A stretch of 58,000 nt of DNA from Cryptomeria japonica (lineage: Eukaryota > Streptophyta > Pinopsida > Cupressales > Cupressaceae), in assembly GCF_030272615.1 (NCBI RefSeq), contig NC_081412.1, forward strand, positions 693,852,083 to 693,910,082. Reading direction: 5' to 3'. The position numbers and the translations under genes were made by a program. The notes under the pieces were generated by a model, which ran no database searches, was not told the origin of the DNA, and saw nothing but the letters and a program-made list of their open reading frames with translations. Of the stretch, positions 1 to 11,062 are shown piece after piece. Position 1 is the first letter of the stretch; each line of letters starts with the position of its first letter.

Positions 1-218
1 TTCAAGATCAGTATCTCGCTCTTCATCGGTCCTAGTTCAATCAAGTTCAAGATTGGTATTACTTTAATCAACTTGTTCAGTTTCATCACTTCAAATCAAG
101 TTGAACATCTCGCTCTTCATTGGCTTGTGATCCATCAAGTTCAAAACCGATATCTCTTCGACATTAACTATTCTTTGAATCAATGTGTTTCTCGCACATC
201 AATTCAAAGAGGGGCAAA
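1..218 (+). mobile_element. 3' internal end of Ty3/gypsy element B (window-truncated)
   Basis: This is the last internal part of a gypsy element that begins left of the window. It contains degenerate repeats of the type ATCAAGTTCAAGATTGGTAT, also found before the 3' LTR of element A (22490-22860). It ends in the polypurine tract AAAGAGGGGCAAA at 206-218, directly before an LTR starting TGTAATACCC. No coding sequence is visible. Confidence 0.8.
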
Positions 219-1176
219 TGTAATACCCTAAAAATGGTCACCTAAACCATGGGCCCCTAAGCTCGGCTACATCACCAAGGTCCTAACCAAAGACAATTAA
301 ATCAATCTTGAACACCTAATTAATTAATTCCTCAATCATCAATGCTACATGGCAAATAAATCATTCTATATTAATTAAATATTATTTAATTAATTAATCA
401 TTCCAAGTAAATCATTTTGATCAATTATCCTATTTATTTAATTAAATATCCTAGCATATTTAATTAATAAATCAATTTGCCATCATATCATTAAAAAGGA
501 ATTAAATTGCAAAAAGAAATTGATTTGGAAAAAGGAATCAAATTGAGATATCTTAAAAATCTAATAAATTGAAAATCTTAGAAAAGCAATTAAATCATTT
601 AAATCAATTAAATATCAAAATTGAATAAAAATAGGGAATAAATCAATTTTTTTGATTTTATCTTAATTTTAGCTCAATTTCCTTTAAAACTGAGAAAAGC
701 AACCAATCACATCAATTCACCTAGATTGTGCTTCCCTTTGGAGAATCTCGACTGCTCATCATTAATTGATCTTGATGGTTGGTTTCTCTCTGGATTTTCT
801 ATAAATTGAGGCTCTCATCTCTCAATTAGATTACCCTGGAGATTTATTGTTATTATGTTGGTTTTTCTCTAGGTTCATTGAGAATATTACATCTTAGTTT
901 ATTGCATATTAATTTAATCATGTTAACTTAATAGCCATTCATCTAGCTTAATCTTGCATCCATTTAGTTCAAATTTGTGCTCATATAGATTAAATCCTTC
1001 GTCTTGGTGTAGTCTTAGACAAATATGAGAGCAAGTCTATACTTGCATCTTTTAGAAGACAATAGATTGATTTGTTATGATTTTTATATTCATTGATTAT
1101 ATCTATCTAACCATGTATGCAATGATTTATTGAAGTGTTTGTGCTTTACAACTTGCAGATTACCACTTTTCACACA
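219..1176 (+). repeat. 3' LTR of gypsy element B
   Basis: It starts TGTAATACCC after a polypurine tract and ends TTTTCACACA. It aligns along its length with the two LTRs of element A (1233-2248 and 22880-23904) but is more diverged from them than they look from each other, so B appears older than A. A TATA-like box (CTATAAATT) lies near 799-807. The 5' partner and its target duplication are outside the window. Confidence 0.85.
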
Positions 1177-1232
1177 TAGTCACCATCATCAAAATTTACA
1201 TAACAAAATTCAACATTTTTCAAATTGCCATC
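1177..1232 (-). pseudogene. Fragment of element F ORF2, left side of the A insertion
   Basis: This short strip between the LTRs of B and A reads on the minus strand as a continuation of the F ORF2 at 23905 onward (residues like NVEFCYVNFDDGD). It includes the left CCATC target duplication of A (1228-1232). The same sequence occurs again, diverged, at 26925-26980. It shows that A inserted into an F copy and that B's LTR cuts that copy off on the other side. Confidence 0.7.
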
Positions 1233-2248
1233 TGTATTACCCTAAAAATGGTCATCTAAACCATGGGCCCCTAATCTCGACAACATCACCAAGGTCCTAA
1301 CCAAAGGCAACTAAAATTAATCTTGAGCACACAATTAATTTCTTAAATCGTCAATGTCACATGGCAAATTAATCACGCTGAATTAATTAAATAATTGATC
1401 ATTTCAAGTAAATCATTTTTAAACAATTATCCCATTTATTTTATTAAATATCCTAATATATTTAATTAAATAAATCAAGTTTCCATTAAATCATCAAAAT
1501 CAGAATTAATTAGAAAAAAAAAGAAATAAAAATTGAGAAAAGAAATCAAATGGAGATAATCTTGAAAATCAAATTAAAAATTGAAAAAATCTCAGAAAAG
1601 AAATTAAAACAATTAAATCTCAAAATTGAATGAAATAGACAATAAATCAGTTTTTATTTTATTTTATCTTAATTTAGTTCAATTTCGTTTAAAAATGAGA
1701 AAAGCAACCAATCACATCAATTCACTTGGATTGTGCTTCCTCTTGGAAAATCTTGACCATTCATCATCATTTGATCTCAACTATCGGTTTCTTTATGAAT
1801 TTTCAATAAATTCAAGCTCTCATCTCCTAATCAAGGATCTTGGAGAATATATTGTTATCATGTTGTTTTTTCTCTAGGTTCACTAAGATTCCATATTGAG
1901 AATATTTGCATATTAGTTATTGCATATTTGTGAAATCATTTAGCTTAATCATGTTAGCCTAATATCTGTTAATCTTGCATATCTTGCATTTATCTAGCTT
2001 AATCTTGCATCCATTTAGCTAAATTTCGTACTCATATCGATTAAATCCTTCATTTAGGTGTTGTCTAGTCACTGGTATTGTATATAAAAATCTGAGAGTA
2101 AGACTAAACTCACATCTACTAGAAGGCAATAGGTCGCTTTGTGATGGTTTATTGTTCATTGTTGGTTGATTTACTAACCATGCATCTAATGACTTATTGA
2201 AGGGTTGTGTATTCTATATACAAATACGATCCACTTTTCACACACACA
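1233..2248 (+). repeat. 5' LTR of element A
   Basis: TG...CA ends, CCATC duplication on the left, tRNA-Lys-type primer site on the right. It matches the 3' LTR at 22880-23904 closely. The TATA position reads AATAAAT here (1805-1811), whereas the 3' LTR keeps TATAAAT. Confidence 0.9.
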
Positions 2249-2252
2249 TTTT

Positions 2253-2275
2253 TGGCACTCACTGTGGGGCCTGAA
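2253..2275 (+). other. Primer binding site of element A (tRNA-Lys type)
   Basis: TGGCACTCACTGTGGGGCC lies 4 bases after the LTR end. It matches the complement of the plant tRNA-Lys 3' end (TGGCGCCCACCGTGGGGC) apart from a few C-to-T or G-to-A type changes. The tRNA sequence is from general knowledge, not a search. Confidence 0.75.
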
Positions 2276-4401
2276 ATTCAATACTTCAGCCTCAAAGTCA
2301 TTTCTTTTTTTTAAGGTCTCGTCCGTATAGCCTTTGTGAAAGGTTGTACGAGTATTTATCCTTCATCTTACAAATTTCTTTCTTTTATCATTTGGTTCAG
2401 CGAGAATACTCGTACAAGTTTCTGCTGTGGATATTTGATTTTGTGTTCTATCATTCGGATATGTTGGAGTACTCGTACGGGAAGGTATATATTGTCATAC
2501 GAATTTATGTTTTCTCATTTAAAAAATAGTATACTTTTCAGGTTTTTTCATGAATTAGATTTGGATTTTATTGATGCTAACACTAACCCCCGTCTGCCTT
2601 CTGTCTGCCTAAGATTTTCATAGCCTAACTGGTTTTCTACAGAATGCTTGTCAAAGAATTTATCAATCAAACATATGCTTGTCAAAGAATAAAAAGAAAA
2701 ATGACTACTGATGCGTTGGTTTTGCAGGTTGCCTAAAGAGAATCAACCAAACATCGTGTATTCTTTAAATTCATTTTTTTAGGCACTTAAATTGCTATTT
2801 GGTTAATGAACAAATCTGTCTTTTGTGTTTTCAGAAAAAAACTAAGAGGTAGGAGAGTATGATCTTGTCTGCACAGACAATCATAAATCTAGACCCTCAA
2901 AGCTTTTTCTAAATTTGATATTTGTGTACCTTTAGCGGGCCTGTCATAGTGGGAAAAAGTAATTAACCTGTGAGAATGACCCAAGTGAGTACAACTAGAC
3001 CTAAGCATTCCAACTCACTATAATAAATAGGCCTCTGGTGATTAAAGTCTCAGAGGACGGGGTTATTTGAGTTTTCTCTTTGAGATCTCTCATATCAGGC
3101 ATTTTGTAGGGCCTCACGGTCTCAATCATGTTTACATGACTACAACTTGTTTTGATACCTTGTTGGGCTATAGGCCTCAATCATGCTTGCGTGACTTCAA
3201 GGGGTAATTTTGAACGGAATTCCTAACTAAGAACTATAAGATAGAGGCTACTTGATTCACCTCCAAAAGGGGGATAATCTTTGTGCAAGAGAGATAGTAA
3301 CTCTCCCAAGACACTTTCCATATCATGCCCCCATTAACATTTAGAGTTGGCCAATATGGCATTGAGAATCCATTGCGTGAGACTCAGCGGCCGTATTCTG
3401 ATTAGCTATTGGGTGTGTACCTAAGTTTGCAAGCAAATGTTTTCTTCTTTGAGCCAACTTTTGTAGGGTTAGCATGTTGTGCTTGAAATCATTATACATC
3501 TCATGTGTTTAGTATGTTTTTGTCCATGAAACTGAAATACTAAAATTGGAGAAAACAAATCAACAAATCAACAACTCAGTGATCAAAGCTATCCATGTCC
3601 AAAATTGGTCTCTGTCAGTCATCAAAAACTCAGTCCTTATCAAAAAATAGTCTTTGTCAGTCATCAAAACTCTGTCTGTGTCAAAATCTCTTCTTTATCC
3701 AGTCCTCTATTGTACGAGTCTGCTGAAGTGTCATTTGGCCACATACATAATGTCGTACGAGTCTTCATTGATCCTATCAGTTTGTTGTCTGGCTCTGTTA
3801 AAAATGTCATACTAGTTTGCAGAATTGTCATCTAGTCCTTATCAGAATATCATATGAATAACTATCATACTCAATAGATTGTCATCTAGATGCCACTAAA
3901 TTATCGTGCGAGTTTATGCAGCAACTCATATGAGAAATTGTCTCTATCATCTGGGAGCTATTAAATTGTCGTCTGGGTCATAAAACTCTATTGCATGAAT
4001 TTCTTATTTTGTCAGTCCAGAATAGTCACACTTGCCTAATCAGTCTACAACAAACCTAAAACTAGTCATCATAATTTTGAGCATAAACAATCTTGATAAT
4101 GTACCCCGTCGTCATGTTGCACGATTTTTTTGATCATCTTTCAACTAGTTCAATAAACTACTTATCAAACTTAAGTCACTTAGACCACGTCTTATACAAG
4201 ATAGATCATTCCTGAAACCAGACTGAGTCTTAGTCACTTCTTTCAAATCAAAATAAGTTGCTTAGATCATGTCTTATATAGGATAGATCTTTCCTGAAAC
4301 CAAATTGAATCTTAGTTACTTCTCTTAATCACTACGTTAAATGAACAACTAGCTTCAATTTGATCTGCATCACATCTAGCTCTCAGTCATATCAGTTATA
4401 A
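2276..4401 (+). other. Long untranslated leader of element A
   Basis: About 2.1 kb between primer site and gag start with no sustained reading frame. It contains many variants of a palindromic motif (TCGTACGAG and relatives) around 2340-2510 and 3710-3990. The stretch 2940-3420 is plain sequence with no feature I can name. Long leaders are common in Tat-group elements; the motif clusters are described separately. Confidence 0.6.
3605..4000 (+). repeat. Degenerate repeat array with TCGTACGAG-like cores
   Basis: Motifs TGTACGAGTC (3711), GTCGTACGAGTC (3753), GTCATACTAGT (3805), ATCATATGAAT (3849), ATCGTGCGAGT (3903) and ACTCATATGAG (3925) recur at roughly 25-55 base intervals, often preceded by TGTC and followed by a TCTGG or TCTAG block. 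Similar cores lie at 2345-2505 and, near the antisense PMD gene, at 21420-21650. Role unknown; it could be RNA structure or a protein-binding array. Confidence 0.5.
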
Positions 4402-6528
4402 ATGCTTGTTCAAACTAGAAGTTCTCGCAAGAAAGTTGACAAAGGTAAATGACCATCCTTTTCATCAAAAGATAATCCATTTTTTGTAGAAGACCCCGTC
4501 TCTAATAAACCTTCATTGTCAAATTTACCAATTTTTTATCAGCCCTTATCTCCCACCATGTCCGAAGAAAGGAAAGAAAGACAAGCTAGTAAACATGATA
4601 CTTATGACAACCTCAACACCCATGCTAATGATAGTGATTCCTCATCGAGTGATTCTGAAGCGTCTGAACCTATAGAAGTTGTTATAAATAGTTGTCTAAA
4701 GGATAAACATTTCTGAAAAAATGATGAATATCATCATGGCTAGAGAAAAGGAAGATTATTTTCTAGAGCTAGCAAAACAAGGCACTAAACTTCCTATTGA
4801 TTATAACATTGAAACCCTTATCACTAAAGAGAAAGAGACACCTTTACCTCTGGTAAACAAACAATTACATGTGTTACAGACTAAAATCACAAAAATGAAA
4901 AATAAGGATAAATCATCAAAGCAATATTCTTTGGACACGATATGCCCGTTTCCATTTGACAAAAACCTATACATGCTTCCATTTCCTTCAAGAGTGGATA
5001 TTCCTAAGTTTGACAAATATGACAGTAATGCAGATCATCAAGACCATGACAGAGAATTTTGTGCTTTATTTATGGAGTTCATGCACGAACAAACATATCT
5101 TATGTGCATTTTCTCAAGGAGTTTAGGAGGACAAGCTATGGAATGGTTTTCAAGCCTACCTATGAGAATTAAAATTTTTGAGGAATTAATCAATTTTTTT
5201 CTCCAACAATACTCCTATAACATTCGTCATCTAGTCACTATGATCAAGCTTTGCAATACCAAACAAAAAACAAGAGAGCCTTTTCTCACTTTTCTTCAAC
5301 ATTGGAGAAAGATGTTCTCTAGATATTCATGGCCTATTCCAGATTCTGAGAAGATGGATATATTTATCAATAACCTGATCCCTGAATTGAAATACAGTAT
5401 CCAAATGAAAGTGTACCCTTCATTCAACAAAATGGTAGATAGTGCCCTGAGAATGGAAGATGTGCTTATAAAGAAAGGAGATATATCACTTTGGAAAGAA
5501 ACACAACAAGGTTCTAGTTCCAAAGAAAAGAACAAATACTGGAAATACAAAAAAGATAACAATAGAAACATTGTTAATGATGGAGTGGTATACACCGTTA
5601 AAGCAAAATCAAAACCCATGATATTTAATTTGGCTAGCAGCACACAAGCACTCAAAGTAGCTGAAAATGCAACAAAAAATCCTTCAAAAAAATAAAAAGA
5701 GTGGTTTAAAGAGAAACCTTGGCTTTCAAATCCTAAACACGATTTCACTCCTCTGGAAGAATCATATGAATCAACTTTAAAACTTTATTGGAAAATGATT
5801 TGATGACATTTCTAGACAACTCTAGACCATATGATCTAGAAGTTAAGCCCAAATGGTGGAGGGAAAATGAATACTGTGAATATCATCGAAATAAGGGTCA
5901 TACAAAAAACAACTTCATGAAGCTCAAACATGAGATTCAAGACCTCATAGATGTTGGCAAAATTGTTGTTGCAAATCACACAACTAATGTTGATCAAAAA
6001 GATTTTAAATATCCCTCACCTTCTTATGAACAAGGTGATTCCTCAAACTCCAAGGGAGGTGCCAAAATCAATTACACCTACACTAACAATGACAATGTGA
6101 TCAACATGACTGAATCTTCCCAATCTAAGTATTGCGATATGATCATAATCAAAGATAAACAAAATAAAGAACAAACTACAAATGCTATGACCCACACTCA
6201 AAAGAAGGTTACAACAATGATGGCTAAATCTAAGCATTTGTCTTCATCATCCTCTCCTAGTTATAGCATTATTGAACAATTGAAAAGAGCTAATGCTCAA
6301 ATCTCCATTTTTGAACTACTTAAGATCTCTTATGCTCATAGAGAGATCTTGGACAAAGCTTTGCTGACTACTAATGTCCCTAAAGATTTAGATGTAGATC
6401 AGTTTCAATCTATGGTGGGTCACCTCAGTTTGCCTCATTACCTCACCTTCTCCAAAGAAGATGACAACTTGTTGAATCACCCACATAACCAACCATTACA
6501 CATTGAAGCTATGATCTATAAACACTAA
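4402..6528 (+). pseudogene. Element A gag (capsid polyprotein), broken
   Basis: The likely start is the ATG at 4402. The frame runs through a stop at about 4450 and an acidic/serine-rich stretch, shifts near 4715-4720, then is open from 4721 to 5695. That part holds the retrotransposon gag core, with blocks such as GGQAMEWFSSLP and INFFLQQYS, and the helical region that follows. After a stop at 5693-5695 and a second shift near 5785, the frame 5788-6528 contains a zinc-finger-like CEYHRNKGHTKNNF followed by MKLKHEIQDLID, the motif placed between gag and protease in this group. The product would form the RNA-packaging particle in the cytoplasm. At least two frameshifts and three stops make it non-functional. 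Element G's gag has the same block order. Confidence 0.8.
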
Positions 6529-6897
6529 GCCAAACATGTTTTGATAGATGGAGGTGTTGGGTTGAATATTTGTACCTACAATCTACTGACCCAACTGGAC
6601 TTTTCTGAAAATGTCAGTGATCCAACAAAGAAAATAACAATCAAAGCTTATGATGAAGAAGAGAGAATATCCAAAGGTTTGGTGCTATTACCAATCAGGA
6701 TAGGACTTGTGGAAAGAGATGTTATCTCTCAGGTGCTTGACCTTCCTCTTTCATACAACATCTTACTGGGTAGGCCATGGATTCACAAAAGGAAAGTAGT
6801 ACCATCTACATATCATCAGTGCTTGAAATTTCCTTATAACAGAGTTGAAGTCAGTATTCCCGCTGATACAAGCTATACCTGTAATGCATTAATGTAG
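6529..6897 (+). pseudogene. Element A aspartic protease
   Basis: This lies in the same frame as the end of gag, separated by one TAA at 6526-6528. It begins KHVLIDGGVGLNICTYN, the retropepsin active-site motif in its Tat/Athila form (DGG instead of DTG/DSG). About 75 residues later comes SYNILLGRPWIH, the conserved second half (ILGRPW). The protease would cleave the gag-pol polyprotein. A TAG at 6895-6897 interrupts the frame, which then continues into the linker. The catalytic Asp is present. Confidence 0.85.
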
Positions 6898-7710
6898 AGT
6901 ACTAATACTTTTGTTCCTTATAACAAAGAAGCCTCTATAGCTAAACATTTAGCAACTTTGATGGAATATTTAGAAAAGAAATTGAAAATCACAGATACTG
7001 GCATGGATGGATACAAAATAGAACTTGTACTTTCACTAATGTCTCTTCCTCCATCACCTAGACAGTCAGGAAAACCATCGGAGGTTATGAAGCCACAAAA
7101 TTCAACTCCAAATGTCATTTATGATGGTATCTTTGTACAGTCCTCTACTTCCCTTACAGATGAAATAGAAGAGGATGTTGTTCTCAAATGGCTTTTCAAA
7201 GAAGATAGTAAAAACAAAGAAATACGATATTGTGAAATTTCCCTGGCATAATATGGTCCAGGCTATAAGATGATTCAATGCATGGGATATTTAGGTACTA
7301 GTCCTCTAAGAAAGCATCAAGAAGGTATTGTTGAACCTATTCAACTACAAACTAAGTCTACAAATGATAAAGTTGGACTTGGATACAATCTAAGAAAGTC
7401 ATCAGATCAGAAACATACTTCTCATCATCGGTCTAAGTGGAGGAAAAAGATACCACCTTCAACATCACAGGAAATCAATACTCAGCAAACTCAGGAAGAG
7501 TATAAAAATGAACAAGAAGAATTGGAAATCAAGAGAGAAGAAACAACTGATAATCAAGTTCCAATTGTATCAGTAATAACACTACAAGGAGTAGAAATCC
7601 CAGAAGACATGAGAGAAGAAATCAAAGGAATTAAAGAGTTGTTTGCACCACTAAACATTCCAGTCATGTACACAGGAAGAATGCAAATAGATAATTCATA
7701 AACTAACTTG
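6898..7710 (+). pseudogene. Element A linker with a G-patch-like motif after the protease
   Basis: The protease frame continues with stops at 6895, 7249 and 7699. At 7252-7389 it reads YGPGYKMIQCMGYLGTS, then a KHQEGIVEPI block and a terminal VGLGYN. This is the pattern of a G-patch: glycines spaced along an amphipathic helix (GxGxKMLxKMGYxxGxGLGxxxxGI). G-patch motifs after retroviral-type proteases are known in betaretroviruses and in some plant Ty3/gypsy polyproteins, where they bind RNA or aid reverse transcription. Several of the usual glycines are replaced (SPLRKHQ where GLGKNGQ is usual), so the motif is degenerate. The rest of the linker is acidic and Gln/Glu-rich. Confidence 0.65.
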
Positions 7711-8930
7711 AATAAGTATGAATGGGGTCCAGATCCTCTCTTAGATACAACTATTGAAGAAACTCCTAAAGAATCTAGTGATATCATAGATGAATCTCAA
7801 GAGATAATATGTTTGAAGTTGCAAAAGGAAATAGAAGAAATCAGACTAAAAAGACAAGAAGAATATGAACAACAGTTGAAAGAAGAAAGAACATAAGAAA
7901 ACTCTTCACCTACTATATCTCGAGCTCATATGAGAGAACAAATCAGGTATGGAACTACAAAAGAAGAGTTAGAGTCTACAGAAGCAGGGCCAGTCATTAG
8001 TCTAGAGGAAGCTAAATGGAAAAGATGACATAGACTAATGGAGTCATCAAGGTTATGTCAATAGGTATGTCAAATACAAATGATCAATGAACCAAATCAT
8101 GAAGGAACTTGTAGCATCAAAGATGTAGATATTGATACTATACATACTTTTACCAAATCACTTGAAGAAGAGTCAAAAACTTCATCTTATGACTCTAATT
8201 ACTCTGACATAAGCTTTATTTATGACAATACCTATTTGACATCAAACTATGACTACTCTGTCATGAATGTTGAGATTCTACCTGCTGACTCTATTACTGT
8301 CGAACCACGATATGTAGTCCAATCTGAAGTAGAGGATGACGATAGTGGTAGGTCTGTTGGGTTAGGTCCCCTAAATATTAACGTGTACTTCGATAATTGT
8401 GTTGTAACTCTTCCTGGTCTCGAGACACTTACGCAAGGTAGTCTTCTGGAACTTGACTTATCGATCCGAAGTTATGGTAATAATACTATGAATCCCCTTG
8501 GACCTATTAAAACTTTATCCTTAGTACATCCTAAACTAATTGACTATACTCTTCAAAACCAACCTTTGAATATACCTACCTTCACCAATGACTATACATT
8601 AGCCTGCTATCTTAATGCAGTTAAACCAATGGACTCTTCCACCAGTGAACAAAGTGAAAACATGACAGCAACAAATGTCAATTATCTTAGTCGCAAAAAT
8701 CAAAAAAAAGAAAAATAAGAGTTCTGATGGTGAAAACCACACTATGGTGGTGTCAGAATTAAAAATATTAAAAATAAATGATGTACCTAACGGTGAAAAC
8801 CTCTTTGAGGTGCTTGAAGGTGAGATACTTTACATTTTTCCTGATCACTTTCAAGAGCGATAATCAGTGCTAATTAAACCTACACAACAAGTAAACATTG
8901 GAACAGAAGAAGCTCTGCACACCATACATG
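7711..8930 (+). pseudogene. Element A spacer between G-patch motif and reverse transcriptase
   Basis: Open stretches 7708-7896 (Glu/Lys/Arg-rich helix, probable coiled coil), 8080-8718 and 8675-8863 continue the polyprotein, with stops and a frame change near 8700. The 8080-8718 part is acidic, Ser/Tyr/Asn-rich, and includes the peptide SEVEDDDSGRSVGLGPLN. I recognise no domain. Position and length fit the poorly conserved region between protease and RT of Tat elements. Confidence 0.5.
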
Positions 8931-10237
8931 TAGCTCAATCCTTGTCAGCTGAAGAACTAAAATAATTTGTTGATTTCTTCACAGAAAAGAAGATTAATTT
9001 TGCATGGACATATGCTTATATGCAAGGTCTGGATATTGACCTCATCATGCATCATCTCTCTATCACTCCCGGAGTTAAACCTGTTAAGCAAAAACTCCAA
9101 AAAATGCATCCTCGCATTGCATTACTTGTTAAAGATGAGATATAAAAATTGCTAAAAGATGGATTTATCAGAGCAATTGATTATTCTGAATAGATATCTA
9201 ATATTATACCTATTTCTAAACCTAACAAATCAATCTGTGTTTGCACTGATTTCAAAGATTTAAACAAAGCATGTACAAAGGATAATTTTCCACTACCCAA
9301 CATACACATGATCATGGACATGACTGCTAGAAATGAAATGTACTCTTTAATGGATAGTTTTTCAGGATACAATCAAATCAAAATTGCACTTGAGGATCAA
9401 GAGAAGACAACATTCACCTATGCATGGGGAACCTTCTATTGGAATGTAATGCCCTTTGGTTTAAAGAACACAGGTGCCACTTACCAATGAGATGTAATGA
9501 TAATTTTTCATGACATGATGCACAAAAACATGGAGGATTATGTCAATGACACTCTAGTTAATTCCATGAAAAGATCAACACATCTATCAGAACTAGGTCC
9601 AATATTAGACAAAATGGAAAAATTCAAACTCAGGTTAATTCCTAAGAAATCCGCATTTGGAGTTACATCTGGTAAGCTCCTAGGATATATTGTTTCAGCA
9701 AAAGGAATTGAAGTGGATCCAGAAAAAGTTAAGGCTATCATGGAAATGCCACCTCCAAATAATATCAGTCAAATGAGAAGTTTACAAGGATGCCTCCAAT
9801 CAATAAGACACTTTATTTCTAAGTTAACAGATAAAGCTCAACCATTCACAAAGGCATTATTAAAAGGAGTCAAATACAACTGGGATGAAGATTGTGAACA
9901 ACATCTAAAACAAATCAAGGACTATCTTTCAAACCCACCTATCTTGATGCCACCAATTCAAGGTACAACATTGATTCTCTACATATTAGCTACAGATACA
10001 TCAGTAGGGGCACTTCTGGCACAACAAGATGAAAATAAAAAGGAACGAGCTATAAATTATATCAACAAGACCTTGGTGTCCTATGAGATGAACTATACTA
10101 TCATAGAACAATCTTGTTTAGCATTAGTCTTTGCATCACAAAAATTAAGACACTACATGTTAGCACATTCTATTAAGCTAGTGGCTAAGATTGATTCGCT
10201 CAAATACCTTCTCAACAAAGCAACACTTAAATGAAGA
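8931..10237 (+). pseudogene. Element A reverse transcriptase and first RNase H
   Basis: One frame runs throughout, broken only by stops (for example near 8961, 9142, 9191, 9488 and 10232). RT blocks in order: VKPVKQKLQKMHP, then KLLKDGFIRAIDYSE, VCTDFKDLNKACTKDNFPLP, SLMDSFSGYNQI, MPFGLKNTGATYQ, and the catalytic box as YVNDTLV. The usual box is YVDD, so one catalytic Asp is replaced by Asn. Next come GYIVSAKGIEVDPEKV and the connection domain. The first RNase H follows as TDTSVGALLAQQDENKKERA up to RHYMLAHSIKLVAKID. Two positions, 9191 (YSE*ISN) and 9488 (TYQ*), are where this family has Trp and Arg. The enzyme would copy element RNA into DNA; this copy is dead. Confidence 0.88.
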
Positions 10238-10725
10238 TTGGCTAAATGGGTCATGGTTCTTACAGAATTTGATATTGAATATATAGAACACAAAGCTATC
10301 AAAGGACATGTCATTGCAGATCAACTTGCTGATGCTCCACTTGAAGATAATCAACCTTTGCACATAGAATTTCTGGATGAATCCATCATGCACCTTACTC
10401 AACGATCATGGAAAATTTTCTTTGATGGGTCTTTCACTCAACATGATTTTGGTGCTGGAATAATTTTTATCACTCAAAAATATTCAATCCCAAAGGCTTA
10501 CAAGATTCTCTTTCCTTGCACAAACAATATTGTAGAGTAAGAAGCTTTGGTAAATGAGATCAAGCTGGCTATCGATTGGAAGGTTGTTGAATTACACATC
10601 TATGGAGACTCTCAGCTAATCATCAACCAAATCAATGATATATATCAGACTCGAGACAAGAAACTGATGCCTTATAAGAGAATGGTTGATGACCTCAAGA
10701 AATACATTACCTTTGTATCAGTTTA
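10238..10725 (+). pseudogene. Element A second RNase H (archaeal-like type)
   Basis: After a stop at 10232-10234 the frame continues through RLAKWVMVLTEFDIEYIEHK into a second RNase H fold: WKIFFDGSFTQHDFGAG (first catalytic Asp), then NNIVE*EALVNEIKLAIDW (catalytic Glu region, with a stop) and LHIYGDSQLIINQIND (third acidic residue). A second RNase H between RT-RNase H and integrase is a hallmark of Tat-group elements, which kept the degenerate first RNase H and acquired an additional one. The same domain is present in element E at 27240-27580. Its catalytic residues are visible in both copies. Confidence 0.8.
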
Positions 10726-10762
10726 GTAGATTCCCAGATCAACAAACAGAGCAATAGACACT

Positions 10763-11062
10763 ATGGCTATCTTGGCGTCTATACCACAACTACAAGAATC
10801 TAACTTCTGCTTTGAATTCCTAGTGGAAGAGTTACATTCTGCCTATGATTCTCTTGAGTCCCAGATGGTCTGTTCTATTATTGGACATGAATCATCTCGC
10901 TATAGCCACATTTACTCTTACTTGCATGACCAAATTATCCCTGCTAATCTTACTTGTAATGAGAAAAAGAACCTAATCCGAAATGCTTCATGGTACGTCA
11001 TCATCGCTAGTGATCTATTTAGGCGAGGTTTGGATAGTACTTTGCTTAGGTGTCTAGAAACT
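10763..11062 (+). pseudogene. Element A integrase, part 1 (N-terminal extension), cut by element G
   Basis: The frame 10763-11062 encodes the segment between second RNase H and integrase (TLASIPQLQE-type start, then SHIYSYLHDQIIP, NASWYVIIASDLFRRGL and LLRCLET). It stops at the AAACT target site (11058-11062) of nested element G and resumes in register at 16877 with KESQCALSKVHEGICG. The same contiguous sequence without the insertion is seen in element E at 27890-27960, which proves the interruption. Confidence 0.85.

Noticed and set aside
1626-1877. Short frames in the A-family LTRs
   Set aside because: Not conserved among the three LTR copies in the window.
5296-5748. 150-residue minus-strand open frame
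   Set aside because: It is antisense to gag of element A, where the plus strand has clear gag motifs.
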